The notes beneath the pieces are model-generated. The model did not search any database and had not been told where the DNA came from. It was given only the letters and a program-made list of their open reading frames with translations. A DNA stretch of 64,000 bases from Mycolicibacterium celeriflavum. Lineage in GTDB: Bacteria; Actinomycetota; Actinomycetes; Mycobacteriales; Mycobacteriaceae. This document shows positions 35,889 through 45,184 of the stretch, in pieces. The stretch lies in contig NZ_AP022591.1 in NCBI RefSeq assembly GCF_010731795.1, positions 2,356,001-2,420,000 of the forward strand, in the 5' to 3' direction. Numbering within the stretch: the first letter of the stretch is position 1; each line of letters opens with the position of its first letter. Made by a program: the position numbers and the translations under genes.

Positions 35889-36800
35889 TCAGTGGACCAA
35901 CAGCGCCGCGGCACCGACGAGGCCCGCTTCACCGCCGAGCTCGGCGGGCACCACCCGCACCTGGCGAATGAACTCCAGTCCGGCGTAGGAAGTCAACGCC
36001 TCGCGGACGGGGTCGAACAGCAGCGCCCCTGACTTGGCCACGCCGCCGCCGATGACGACGCGGTCCAGGTCGCAAACCGCTGCGACGGACGCGATCATCG
36101 TGGCCACGGCGACCGCGCCCCGGCGAAACGCCCGCATTGCGACGGCGTCGCCGGCAGTGGCGGCTTCGGCCAACTCCTTGGCGTCGGCGTGCGCGGGCGC
36201 ATCCCAGCCCTGCTCGCGTGCCCACTGCGCCATGCGCGGGCCGGCGGCGATGGTCTCGACGCAGCCACGGCCGCCGCAGGTGCACGGACCGCCGTCCGGA
36301 TCGACGACGACGTGGCCGACGTGCCCGGCGTTGCCGGTCCGGCCGTCATAAGGTGCGCCGTCGAGCACCAACCCGCCGCCGACGCCGGTCGACACCACCA
36401 TGCCGAGCAGGAACTCGGCGCCGCGGCCCGCACCGCGCCACCGCTCCCCCATCGCCATGCACAAGCCGTCGCCTGCCAGTCTCACCGGGGCGCCGACGGC
36501 CATCGACACCCGCTCGGCGATCGGAAAGCGTTGCCACGCGGTGATGTTGATCGGACTGACGGTTCCCGTCGCCAAGTCGATCGGTCCCGCCGAGGCGATT
36601 CCGGCGCCGCGGACCCGACCACCAGCGGCGGCGAACGCCTCGCTGATCAGCGAATCCAGCACCGCCCAAATCGTTTCCGCGTCGCCGTCAGGCGTCGGCA
36701 GCTTTGCCTGATGCACCAGCGTCCCCGCATCGTCGACCAGACCGACCGCGATCTTTGTGCCGCCGACGTCGATCGCGAGCGCGAGGGTGGAATCGGCCAT
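35889..36800 (-). CDS. ROK family sugar kinase (Rv0650-like)
   Basis: 303 residues, close to Rv0650. The ATP motif ALAIDVGGTKIAVGLVDDAG is at the N-terminus, and the catalytic aspartate is in RLAGDGLCMAMGER, which is a shift from the usual NDAN form. The ROK zinc motif is in CTCGGRGCVETIAAG, with GHVGHV supplying the histidine. It would phosphorylate a hexose or amino-sugar. It is the last gene of a three-gene overlapping operon with an alpha-mannosidase, so a mannosidase product is a natural substrate candidate (inference). Confidence 0.88.
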   Translation of the reverse strand: MADSTLALAIDVGGTKIAVGLVDDAGTLVHQAKLPTPDGDAETIWAVLDSLISEAFAAAGGRVRGAGIASAGPIDLATGTVSPINITAWQRFPIAERVSMAVGAPVRLAGDGLCMAMGERWRGAGRGAEFLLGMVVSTGVGGGLVLDGAPYDGRTGNAGHVGHVVVDPDGGPCTCGGRGCVETIAAGPRMAQWAREQGWDAPAHADAKELAEAATAGDAVAMRAFRRGAVAVATMIASVAAVCDLDRVVIGGGVAKSGALLFDPVREALTSYAGLEFIRQVRVVPAELGGEAGLVGAAALLVH

Positions 36801-37369
36801 CAGTGCCGATGGGTGTTGTCGGGCTGACGCGGGTCACCGGGATGCTCGTACCCCGGGGCGAGCTGCACGACGGCCGCGCAACGGGCGTCCAGCCACAGCC
36901 GGAAGGCGCGACGGCGCGCGGCGGCACGCAGATGCGCCGCGACCTCCGCAACTCCGTTGAAGCGCAGGGGGTTCCGTGTCCGGTACGACGCGGCCTCGTC
37001 GTCGGTGACGTCGATCTCCGATGTCACCTCCGCGAACACCGCGCGGGCCAACGGGTCGGCCAGTACCGACGCCGCCACACTGCCGAACTCCATCCGCACC
37101 GTCATGTCGGGCAGCAGTGCTGCTTCGGCGGGTGCGCCGGCGGCGGTCAACCCGCGCGCTTGGGCCTCGGCCGCCACGACGCGCTCGGCCACCAGGAGCT
37201 GGGTCAGCCAACGCCGAAGCTGCCGTCCCTCACTGGTACCGGGCCGCGGCAGCGACGACGCGATCCGCGACCCCCGCAGCGAAGCCTCGCGTGCGTCGAC
37301 CTCCTCGACCGAAACCGGCGCACCGTGCACCGTCGCTGCGACACCCGCCCACGAGGCCGCGTTGCTCAT
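36800..37369 (-). CDS. SurA/PpiC N-terminal-like protein at the Rv0649 (fabD2) position
   Basis: 189 residues from ATG at 37369, which overlaps the mannosidase stop (ATGA); its own stop overlaps the ROK start by one base. The opening ATVHGAPVSVEEVDAREASL and the helical RQLRRWLTQLLVAERVVAAE resemble the N-terminal arm of SurA/trigger-type chaperones. Neither a GHSxG motif nor other malonyltransferase features are seen, although Rv0649 at this position is named fabD2. No signal peptide is visible. The function is unknown. Confidence 0.65.
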   Translation of the reverse strand: MSNAASWAGVAATVHGAPVSVEEVDAREASLRGSRIASSLPRPGTSEGRQLRRWLTQLLVAERVVAAEAQARGLTAAGAPAEAALLPDMTVRMEFGSVAASVLADPLARAVFAEVTSEIDVTDDEAASYRTRNPLRFNGVAEVAAHLRAAARRRAFRLWLDARCAAVVQLAPGYEHPGDPRQPDNTHRH

Positions 37370-40300
37370 CGCACCGTCACCTTCACCGCAGGCGTGTAGA
37401 CGAGCTGTCCGGCCCCGGCAAGCCGGATCAACGCCCACCATTCGCCGGGCCCTATCCATTCCGGAGGCGCGACGTCGAAGCCGATTTCCGCGGTGCCACG
37501 AGCGGACAGCTCGACGCCGGATGCCGCCGGACCCAACCATTCCCATGTGCCCCATGGGCTGATGAGGTGTGCCTCGACGGCGATGTCGGCATACGCGTCG
37601 GTGCCGACCGTGACCGCGAGCCGCGCCGATTCACCGGCGTTGACGTCGACGGGCTCCGGTCCGGCGACCAACCGCAGCAGGGTGTCATCGGGTGATGCGT
37701 CGACCGCGACGACGCACACGTCCTCGACCACCTGGCGCCACGCGGGCGGGATCGACACGTGCGCGCCGGTCAACGCGAGTTCTGCACGCACTGGGTACAA
37801 CCCGGGCAACACCTTCTCCGGTGCGGTGAGGCTCACGCTGGTGTCCAGATACTCGCCCGGCGGCAGCATGAACGACAGCACGGCGGGTTCGGCTGTCCAG
37901 CCGTCCGGGCACAGCAGGTGCACCCGTCCGTGCAGTACCTCGTCGCTGCAGTCGCTGGCGGCGGTGAGCCGGAGCTGCACCGACGAACCGGACGCGACGA
38001 CGTGCTGCGGATGCAGGTGCGCGACCGCGGGCAGACCACCGAGCGCCGCCGGTCCCCGGTTGTGCAACCAATACCGAGCGTAGAGCGGCTGCGCCTCCTC
38101 CGCCTCGGGCGCCAGCACCGCATGATCGGCCTGCAGTACCTGCGGCATGTTGAATCGTGCCAGCACGGTGGCGATCTCGAAGCCGTGCAACGACAAACCG
38201 TCCGGCGTCACCTCCTGTACGCGGGGCCGCTCGAGAAGATCCACCCGAACCGCGGCGGATACTCGTCGCAGCCCGGAGGTGACCGTGACTTCCGCCGTGG
38301 CCCCGGTCGTTTCGACGAACCGCATCGCGACGCCGTCCGACGGGTGAACCGCCCGGGCGCTACCGCCGGCCAACGGGTTGCCGGCGGCCTTCAACGCACC
38401 GAGCTGCACCGTGCCCGCCGGCTCGATCTCCAACAGCGAACCCGACGACGGCAGCCCGCCCGCGGCACCGGACTTCTCCGTCACCGCAAGAAGCGGATGC
38501 GAGAACTCCGCGCTACGGGCCGGAACGCCCGCCCGCCGCCAGTCGCCGTCACCGGAGACCAACGCGTATTCGAAAGTGTGTGTCCAGTGCTGCAATTGGA
38601 AGTTCGACCCGTCGGGCGCGGTCCGGCGTGGCGGGTCGATCCAGGTGCCCGACGGCCACCCTGTGCATGACCGCATCAGCGAAAGATGCATAGTCCCATC
38701 GGGCTCGACGGCGAACCCCGGCAGACCGCGATTCAGCACCGCCACCGTCCGGTCCTCGAAGGCCGCCTCCCCCGCCGGTGAGTCCTGCTCGACAACGATC
38801 TCCCAGTCGGCCAGGTCCTCGACGACGCCGGTCACCGCGTCATCCAATGTCGACCCCGCGACGATCAGCACCGGCAGCGCCCGCACGTCACGCAGATCTG
38901 CGCCCGGCACCCACGCCTCGGCCAGCGGCACTGCCGCCGGCACCCACACCCTGGCGGTGCCGGTCGCATGCAGTTGCCGCTTCAACTCCTCGGCGTACGA
39001 AGAATCCGCTTCGGCCAGAACCGTTGCGGTGAAGATGTTTTCATCGGGTCCACCGATCGCGAGCCGCGTGTCCGGCAGGTTCGAGTCGACCGCGAGATCG
39101 CCGTAGCGCGGCTTGTCGGCGCCACTGCAGGTCGCGGTGACTGCGGCGCGCGCCAACGCCACCATCAGCGGACGCGCCACCGCGGACGCGGTCTCAGTCG
39201 GCGTCACCACCTCGGCAACGGACACCGCGTGACACCCGTCGCCGACGCGCACCCGCACGGTCGACGACAGCCCGAACCAGCCGTACGCCGGGTTGTCCAA
39301 CGTCCACGGATGCGTCGCGGCGTCGATCGCCGCTTCTTGTCCGCGTTCGTGCAGCAGTCCGAACCCCCGCCCGATGACCGCGTCACCGACCTCGCTGACC
39401 GGCAGCGCCCCGGGCACCGGGCACGGCCAGCGCAGCCGCAATAGCCGGTCGGCGCCGGTGAACTCGTCGATCGTGGTCTGACAGTCGACGCGCGGCACAC
39501 CCCGCCACAGCGTGACGGTCTGTTCGTAACGCAACACCTCACCGATGCGGCCGCGGATCTTCAGCCGCTCGCCTAACGCTCCGCGGTAGGCCTGCACGTC
39601 GGCCGCCGACGACGACGAACAGGTCACCGGCCCCTTGGGCAGCAGGTGCCACGGGCCCTCGCCGGCCTCCGGATGCGCGGAATATTCGTCGTAGACCGCC
39701 AATTCATTTCCGACCTTGCCGTGGGCCAGCAACGAGCGACCCGAGTCGGTTTCGATCAACGAGTCCACCGCACCGCCACGTGAGGGGTCCACCTGTAGCC
39801 GGTAGTGCTCATTGCTGATCTCGTTACCCTGCACGGGTTCCCAGTTCGTCGATGAGTCCGAATCCTCAAGCCGGTAGGCCTGCCAGCCCAGCGACGGCAC
39901 GTCGCGGGCCAGCCAGCTGACCGTCCGTGCTCCGTACTGGGCGGGCACCTCATCGCCGGCGCAGTCGATGACCCGCACCGGTCCGCCAGCTTCCGGAAGG
40001 TGAGCGGTCACCACGTCAGTGCGGCTGTGCGTCAACGTATTCCACACGACGACCGATCCTTCGACCGCGCCCGACAGCAGGGCCAGCGCGTTGTTGCGGG
40101 CCGCCGTTCCCAACTCCCAGGCGTCGCGCCAGCCGGTCATCAGATCGAGGTACACCTGGTCGGATTCCGAGCCGGTGATCGCGTCATGGTGCGCGCCATA
40201 AGCCAATTGGACCCACGCCTTGGCCAGCGCCGCCTGCGGATAGGTCGCACCGCCGAGAAGTCCGGCGAACACCGCGAACTTCTCCGCGTCGAGCACCGCG

Positions 40301-41538
40301 TCCTCGGCGGCCCGGTTGGCCTGCTTTGTGTCGATGTAGGAGACGTCTTTTCCGGTGTAGATCGGGTTCATGTCGCGCGTCTGCGGCGACGGCTCGACAC
40401 CGCGTTCGGCCAGTTCGGCGCGCACCGCCGCGAAGAACTCCTTGGGCAGCGCGCAGACGAAGCGGGGCCAGGTGTAGCGCGAGTTCCATGACCGGTGAAT
40501 CGCGGTGACCCACTTGTTCGGTGGCGTGTAGTCGGTGCCGACGGGCAGCAGCACGTTACGGGTCAGCGCCACCTTCTTCAACGACGTGAACAGTTGATAC
40601 GTCTCGGCTTCGGCCTGCTCCAGTGTCGGCGCCGAATCCATCCACCAGCCCGCCGAGTAGTGTGCGGGCATGTAGTGGGTGAGCAGCCCGCGCCCGGACG
40701 GGGAGATCCAGTCGAACTCGCTGCTGAACTGCATCCGCTCCGGATCGCCGCCGCCGGCCATCGGGCCCCACTGGTGATGGGGGCCGCGGGCCCACGAACT
40801 CGACGTCAGCCCCGCATCTGCGGCCATTCCGGGGAACTGCGGATCGTGACCGAACGCGTCGAGCTGCCAGGCCGTCGCCGGATTGGCGCCCAGCACGTCA
40901 CGTTGAAACCCGATGCCGTGCACGAAGTTCCGAATCGTCGTCTCGGGACTGGTGAGGTTGGTGTTCGGCTCGTTGTAGGTGCCGCCCATGATCTCGACCC
41001 GGTCGTCGGCGATGAAACGGCGTAGATCGTCGCGCTCTTCGGGGTGGGTGTCCCAGAACGGCTTGAGGTAGTCGACTTCGGCCAGCACGAACTTGTATTC
41101 CGGTTCCCGGCGGGCCATTTCGAGGTGTGCGCTGACCAGATCGAAGCCGTTGGTCTGCCTGCACCGGCCCGGCGGGTCCTCGCTCCACGCCGCGGTGTAG
41201 GCCGCCTGCGTGTTCCACCACACCGGGTCGTAGTGGAAGTGGCTGATCATGTACATGGTCCAGCCTGGTTCGGCGACGGTGAAGACGAACGGCGTGATGC
41301 CATCACTGGTGACCACGCGGGCCTGGCGCTGCTCGCCGACGACGGCGTCGGTCACCGTGACCGGCACCTCCAGGCTGCCGTCCCCCGCTGCGGCGCGCGC
41401 GTGACCCGTCACGCCGTCACCGTCGACGCGCACCTCGCCCCCGCCGCCGGTGTAACCGATCCGCACGATCTGCTGCGGCGCATCTGCGGGCCCGACGAAC
41501 AAGTCCGTCGACTCCGCCGAAATGACCCGCACACCCAA
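37366..41538 (-). CDS. Glycoside hydrolase family 38 alpha-mannosidase (Rv0648-like)
   Basis: 1390 residues, longer than the roughly 1215 of Rv0648. The N-terminal GH38 domain begins about 80 residues in; the zinc motif ISHFHYDPVWWNTQAAYTAA and the catalytic nucleophile in WQLDAFGHDPQFPGM are clear. A middle domain and a beta-sandwich GH38 C-terminal region follow, and the last part has NPCBM/NEW3-like immunoglobulin-type folds (HVSIPPAWRQVVEDVCVVAV). No signal peptide is visible, so it is probably cytoplasmic and used in turnover of mannosylated glycans. It is first in an operon with the SurA-N-like and ROK genes. Confidence 0.92.
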   Translation of the reverse strand: MGVRVISAESTDLFVGPADAPQQIVRIGYTGGGGEVRVDGDGVTGHARAAAGDGSLEVPVTVTDAVVGEQRQARVVTSDGITPFVFTVAEPGWTMYMISHFHYDPVWWNTQAAYTAAWSEDPPGRCRQTNGFDLVSAHLEMARREPEYKFVLAEVDYLKPFWDTHPEERDDLRRFIADDRVEIMGGTYNEPNTNLTSPETTIRNFVHGIGFQRDVLGANPATAWQLDAFGHDPQFPGMAADAGLTSSSWARGPHHQWGPMAGGGDPERMQFSSEFDWISPSGRGLLTHYMPAHYSAGWWMDSAPTLEQAEAETYQLFTSLKKVALTRNVLLPVGTDYTPPNKWVTAIHRSWNSRYTWPRFVCALPKEFFAAVRAELAERGVEPSPQTRDMNPIYTGKDVSYIDTKQANRAAEDAVLDAEKFAVFAGLLGGATYPQAALAKAWVQLAYGAHHDAITGSESDQVYLDLMTGWRDAWELGTAARNNALALLSGAVEGSVVVWNTLTHSRTDVVTAHLPEAGGPVRVIDCAGDEVPAQYGARTVSWLARDVPSLGWQAYRLEDSDSSTNWEPVQGNEISNEHYRLQVDPSRGGAVDSLIETDSGRSLLAHGKVGNELAVYDEYSAHPEAGEGPWHLLPKGPVTCSSSSAADVQAYRGALGERLKIRGRIGEVLRYEQTVTLWRGVPRVDCQTTIDEFTGADRLLRLRWPCPVPGALPVSEVGDAVIGRGFGLLHERGQEAAIDAATHPWTLDNPAYGWFGLSSTVRVRVGDGCHAVSVAEVVTPTETASAVARPLMVALARAAVTATCSGADKPRYGDLAVDSNLPDTRLAIGGPDENIFTATVLAEADSSYAEELKRQLHATGTARVWVPAAVPLAEAWVPGADLRDVRALPVLIVAGSTLDDAVTGVVEDLADWEIVVEQDSPAGEAAFEDRTVAVLNRGLPGFAVEPDGTMHLSLMRSCTGWPSGTWIDPPRRTAPDGSNFQLQHWTHTFEYALVSGDGDWRRAGVPARSAEFSHPLLAVTEKSGAAGGLPSSGSLLEIEPAGTVQLGALKAAGNPLAGGSARAVHPSDGVAMRFVETTGATAEVTVTSGLRRVSAAVRVDLLERPRVQEVTPDGLSLHGFEIATVLARFNMPQVLQADHAVLAPEAEEAQPLYARYWLHNRGPAALGGLPAVAHLHPQHVVASGSSVQLRLTAASDCSDEVLHGRVHLLCPDGWTAEPAVLSFMLPPGEYLDTSVSLTAPEKVLPGLYPVRAELALTGAHVSIPPAWRQVVEDVCVVAVDASPDDTLLRLVAGPEPVDVNAGESARLAVTVGTDAYADIAVEAHLISPWGTWEWLGPAASGVELSARGTAEIGFDVAPPEWIGPGEWWALIRLAGAGQLVYTPAVKVTVR

Positions 41539-41659
41539 ACCCTACGGCGTACGTGGTCGTGGTGATCGAGACTGCGGGCAGATCGCGAAAACTCGTGTGC
41601 GCGCGATCTGTGGGGGCCCACGCGAAGCCGGGGACAGTTTCGGGGGACGGTCGGCACGA

Positions 41660-42433
41660 TCAGGCGCGAGAGATGTCGATCACCAGAGCCCGGTGATCCG
41701 AGATCGTCAACGACGGCGCGCAGCACTGCTCCACCCGCAGGCCGGGATCGTCGGTGACGATGTGATCGAGCTGACGGTCGGGATCGTGGGCGGGGAATGT
41801 GAGGGCCGTGGCCAGTGGCCGCAGCCGGGCCCACCGCCTGACGGTAGGCGGCGTCATGTTCAGATCGCCCATCAACACCCGCGGCGACGGGAAGCCACGC
41901 ATATCGCGCAGCAACCGTCGCAACTGCACCCGGTTCCACCCCGGCACGAACGACAGATGCGTATTGGCAACGGTCAGCGGCCCCAGGGGGGCGTCCAGCT
42001 CGCCGACCATCGCCGCGCGCGGCTCCTCGTTGACGATCTGCACCCGATTCGGACCGGGCAGGTACATCGGAAACGGCACGGGAATTCGCGGCAGCCGCAA
42101 GACCTGCCACGACTCCGCCGGAAACCGCGACAGCAGCGCGATCCCGTAGGCGGCGGTGCCGGGTTGCTCGTCACCGGTGGCGGCCATCCAGGTGGCCCCC
42201 GGCGTCCCGGAGATCGCCGCCACGAACCGGTGGCTGACTGCGCCCATTGCTTCGGCGGCGACCGCGGTGAGGTCGGCCATGCCCGAACGCGGCTGATCAA
42301 GGTCGACTTCCTGCAGCGCCAGGATGTCGGCGTCGAGTTCCCGAACGGATTCCACGAGCCGGTCGCGGTGAACCATGCCGTCGTGAACGCTGCGCCCGTG
42401 CAAGATGTTGAAGGTGGCCAGACGCATCCGCAT
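41660..42433 (-). CDS. Endonuclease/exonuclease/phosphatase family protein
   Basis: 257 residues. EEP motifs in order: RLATFNILHGRSVHDGMVHR, ILALQEVDLDQPRSG, VANTHLSF, RVLMGDLNMTPP and the C-terminal SDHRALVIDI. These give the usual Asn, Glu, His, Asp and His metal and catalytic residues. Possible substrates include DNA, inositol phosphates or phospholipids; none is indicated by context. No signal peptide. Confidence 0.88.
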   Translation of the reverse strand: MRMRLATFNILHGRSVHDGMVHRDRLVESVRELDADILALQEVDLDQPRSGMADLTAVAAEAMGAVSHRFVAAISGTPGATWMAATGDEQPGTAAYGIALLSRFPAESWQVLRLPRIPVPFPMYLPGPNRVQIVNEEPRAAMVGELDAPLGPLTVANTHLSFVPGWNRVQLRRLLRDMRGFPSPRVLMGDLNMTPPTVRRWARLRPLATALTFPAHDPDRQLDHIVTDDPGLRVEQCCAPSLTISDHRALVIDISRA

Positions 42434-42487
42434 GGGTACTAGCTACCCACAATGGCCGCTAGGCCACCAGTCGGCCCCAGGAGAGTA

Positions 42488-43039
42488 GTGCCCCAGAGAA
42501 ACGATGATCTGCGCGACGCGCTCAAACGCGCGGCGTCGGCACTGCGGGCACAGGGCCCGGATTTCGCCCTGGGCGGCAGCTACGCGCTGTGGGTGTTCGG
42601 CGGCCCCGAACCCGTGCACGACGTGGATTTCGTGGTCGCAGAGCCCGACACCGAGAAGGCCGCCGCGACGCTGGAGGAGGCCGGTTTCCGCATCGAGCGA
42701 ACCCCGGAGGACTGGTTGTTCAAAGCGTGCGTCGGGCAGGACTTCGTCATCGACGTACTGCACCGACTCAACGGTGTGCCCGTCGAGAAGGAGAGCATCG
42801 TGGCGGCCGAGGAGCACGACGTGCTCGCAGTCCGGATGCGCGTCCTGGCGCCCACCGAGGTGATGCGAGAGAAGTTGAACTCGCTCAACGAACACCATTG
42901 CGACTTCGCCGCCCTGCTGCCCGCCGTGCGTGCGGTGCGCGAACAACTGGATTGGAAACAGCTCCGCGACGACACCGCCGACAACCCGTTCGCCGCGGTG
43001 TTTCTGATGCTCGCCGACCGGCTGGAGCTCACAAACTGA
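42488..43039 (+). CDS. Nucleotidyltransferase-fold protein (DUF6036/AbiEii-like)
   Basis: 183 residues from the GTG at 42488, with AGGAG upstream; ATG at 42452 would add 12. The minimal nucleotidyltransferase signature is LGGSYALWVFGGPEPVHDVD followed by FVV, with the DxD pair. The later part (LFKACVGQDFVIDVLHRLNG) fits the AbiEii/DUF6036 group, known mostly from toxin or housekeeping NTases. No partner antitoxin is adjacent. Convergent with the WYL gene (11-bp overlap). Confidence 0.7.
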   Translation: MPQRNDDLRDALKRAASALRAQGPDFALGGSYALWVFGGPEPVHDVDFVVAEPDTEKAAATLEEAGFRIERTPEDWLFKACVGQDFVIDVLHRLNGVPVEKESIVAAEEHDVLAVRMRVLAPTEVMREKLNSLNEHHCDFAALLPAVRAVREQLDWKQLRDDTADNPFAAVFLMLADRLELTN

Positions 43040-43985
43040 GGCTGCGCTGCAACCGCTCGGACACCGCGTGGACGGCGCGCACCACCTCCGGCGGCTCCAA
43101 CACCTCGAAGTCGCAACCGACCGTCGCGAAGTAGAACACCATGCGCTCGGGGTCGTCGGCGCCCGCGGTGACGATGCATGCGTCCGGACCGTCCGCCTCG
43201 ACCGTCGCCGAGGCCGCTGAGAAGTGCTGCGTCAGAACACTTTCCGGCGCATGAAATCGCACGCGTGCGACGTACCGGTACGGCGAGCTGCTGATCGAGC
43301 GCCGCACGTAGGTCGCGGCGTCGGGCGCCTCGCGGGGCGTGAACGTGCTGCCCTGTGCCCGCACGTCGCCCATCCGGTCCAGCCGCAGGCTGCGCCAGTC
43401 CTGCTTGTCGCGGTCGTAGGCCAGCAGATACCAGCGCCGTCCGGTGGTGACCAGTTGGTAGGGCTCGAGCCGCCGCTGGGTGGCGTTTCCGCGGATGTCG
43501 ACATAACCGGCGCAGACGTGCTCGCGGTCGCGGCAAGCCCGGGCCAGCGTCATCAACACGTCGGGTTCGACCGGCGCGTCCGAGGTCGGCGAGGTCAGCG
43601 TGACCGTCGAATCGTGCACCGCCGCCACCTGCGAGCGCAGCCGCGACGGCATCACCTGATCGAGCTTGCTCAGCGCCCGCAACGCGGACTCGCCGACACC
43701 GGCCACCGTCCCGCCCGCGGCCAGCCGCAGGCAGACGGCCATCGCGACCGCCTCGTCCGGGTCGAGCAGCAGCGGGGGCAATGCCGCGCCGGCGCCGAGT
43801 TGGTACCCGCCGCCGTGGCCCTTGCTGGCGTGCACGGGATAACCCAGGTCACGCAGGCGTTCCACGTCGCGACGCACGCTGCGGGTGGTCACCTCGAGCC
43901 GCTGGGCCAGGTCCTCACCGGTCCACACGCGGCGGGACTGCAGCAGCCCGAGCAGCTGCAGCACCCGGCTGGTCGTTTCTGCCAT
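43029..43985 (-). CDS. YafY-type WYL-domain transcriptional regulator
   Basis: 318 residues from ATG at 43985. An N-terminal DeoR-like HTH (ETTSRVLQLLGLLQSRRVWT, LEVTTRSVRRDVERLRDLGY) is followed by a WYL domain with RRLEPYQLVTTGRRWYLLAY and a WCX tail (TVGCDFEVLEPPEVV). WYL regulators sense nucleic acid or nucleotide signals in some systems (family knowledge). It is divergent from two DinB-family genes, across a palindromic operator. Confidence 0.9.
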   Translation of the reverse strand: MAETTSRVLQLLGLLQSRRVWTGEDLAQRLEVTTRSVRRDVERLRDLGYPVHASKGHGGGYQLGAGAALPPLLLDPDEAVAMAVCLRLAAGGTVAGVGESALRALSKLDQVMPSRLRSQVAAVHDSTVTLTSPTSDAPVEPDVLMTLARACRDREHVCAGYVDIRGNATQRRLEPYQLVTTGRRWYLLAYDRDKQDWRSLRLDRMGDVRAQGSTFTPREAPDAATYVRRSISSSPYRYVARVRFHAPESVLTQHFSAASATVEADGPDACIVTAGADDPERMVFYFATVGCDFEVLEPPEVVRAVHAVSERLQRSLSL

Positions 43986-44005
43986 GCGCTGAACCCTGTC
44001 GCAGT

Positions 44006-44028
44006 TATAGGACCGAAACTGTCCTATA
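44006..44028. promoter_or_regulatory. WYL-regulator operator
   Basis: A perfect inverted repeat, TATAGGAC / GTCCTATA, with a 7-base spacer, lies in the 62-bp gap between the divergent WYL and DinB genes. Confidence 0.65.
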
Positions 44029-44047
44029 TGGGTGTCAGAGTAGTCCC

Positions 44048-44575
44048 ATGACGACAACAGACCAGTTGGTGGAGCAGTTGGACTTTCACTGGACCCAGTT
44101 CCTGCGACCGCGCCTCGACGGACTCACCGACGACGAGTACTTCTGGCAGCCGGTGCCGAACTGCTGGACCGTTCATCCGGACGGCTCGATCGATTTCGTC
44201 TATCCCGAACCGGAGCCCGCACCGTTCACGACCATCGCCTGGCGCCTCGCCCACGTCATCGTCGGCGTGTTCGCCATGCGCAACCACAGCCACTTCGGCG
44301 CGCCACCGGCCGACTACCAGACGTGGCCGTACGCTACGGACGCCGCGACTGCGCTGAATCAACTCGACGAGCAGTATCGACTCTGGATCGACGGCGTACG
44401 CGCATTGTCCGACGACGACCTGAATCGACCCTGCGGGCCGGCCGAGGGGCCATACGCCGACTATCCGTTCATCGCGCTGGTGCTGCACATCAACCGCGAA
44501 GCGATCCACCACGGCGCCGAAATCGCCTGCATCCGCGACCTTTACGTTCACACCCCCGATGAGAAGAGGAAGTAG
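44048..44575 (+). CDS. DinB family protein
   Basis: 175 residues. The DinB four-helix fold is suggested by QLDFHWTQFLRPRLDGLTDD, WRLAHVIVGVFAMRNHSHFG and the C-terminal HINREAIHHGAEIACIRDLY, which supply the metal histidines (LAHV, IHHGAE). Members include thiol-transferases such as BstA. It is paired with a second DinB/DUF664 gene 3 bp downstream. Confidence 0.85.
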   Translation: MTTTDQLVEQLDFHWTQFLRPRLDGLTDDEYFWQPVPNCWTVHPDGSIDFVYPEPEPAPFTTIAWRLAHVIVGVFAMRNHSHFGAPPADYQTWPYATDAATALNQLDEQYRLWIDGVRALSDDDLNRPCGPAEGPYADYPFIALVLHINREAIHHGAEIACIRDLYVHTPDEKRK

Positions 44576-44578
44576 CCC

Positions 44579-45184
44579 ATGCCCGGAATGCCGCCACCTG
44601 CCGCCGACGAACGCCAGAGCCTGTTGGAGTTCCTCGCCTTTCAGCAGAACGCGTTCTTCGCGGTGGCCTACGGGCTGACCGACGAGCAGGCGCGATCCAC
44701 GCCATCGGTCAGCACGCTGTCGATCGGCGGGCTGGTCAAGCATGCCGCCGGCGTGCAGACCGGTTGGGTGGAGCGCGCGGCGTGCGCACCCGACTTTCCA
44801 CCGAAAGACGACCGCCCGATGGAGGAACTCATCGCCGAGTACGGCGACCAGTACGTGATGCGCGAGGACGAGACACTCGACGGATTACTCGACGCGCTCA
44901 AGCGGCAGAACGCCGAGACGCTGCGGGTCCTGGGCGAATGCGACCTAGGCACACCGGTCCCCGTGCCGCGCGATGTGCCGTGGTTCCCGAAAGACATCGA
45001 TCACTGGAATGTGCGCTGGGTGATCCTGCATCTCATCGAAGAACTGAGCCGCCATGCGGGTCACGCCGACATCATCCGCGAATCCATCGACCGCGCAACG
45101 ATGTACGAGCTGATGGCCGCCAGCGAGCAATGGCCGGAGACCGAGTGGATCAAGCGCTGGCGGCCTACCGCAGCACCTGGCTGA
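44579..45184 (+). CDS. DinB/DUF664 family protein
   Basis: 201 residues. The DUF664 fold has metal-binding histidines in LVKHAAGVQTGWVER and EELSRHAGHADIIRES. It lies 3 bp after the first DinB gene, so the two are co-transcribed and may act together. The stop region overlaps the convergent TetR gene by 20 bp. The substrate is unknown. Confidence 0.87.
   Translation: MPGMPPPAADERQSLLEFLAFQQNAFFAVAYGLTDEQARSTPSVSTLSIGGLVKHAAGVQTGWVERAACAPDFPPKDDRPMEELIAEYGDQYVMREDETLDGLLDALKRQNAETLRVLGECDLGTPVPVPRDVPWFPKDIDHWNVRWVILHLIEELSRHAGHADIIRESIDRATMYELMAASEQWPETEWIKRWRPTAAPG

Noticed and set aside
41539..41659. Gap between mannosidase and EEP gene examined for an RNA gene
   Set aside because: No cloverleaf, strong hairpin or conserved motif was seen.
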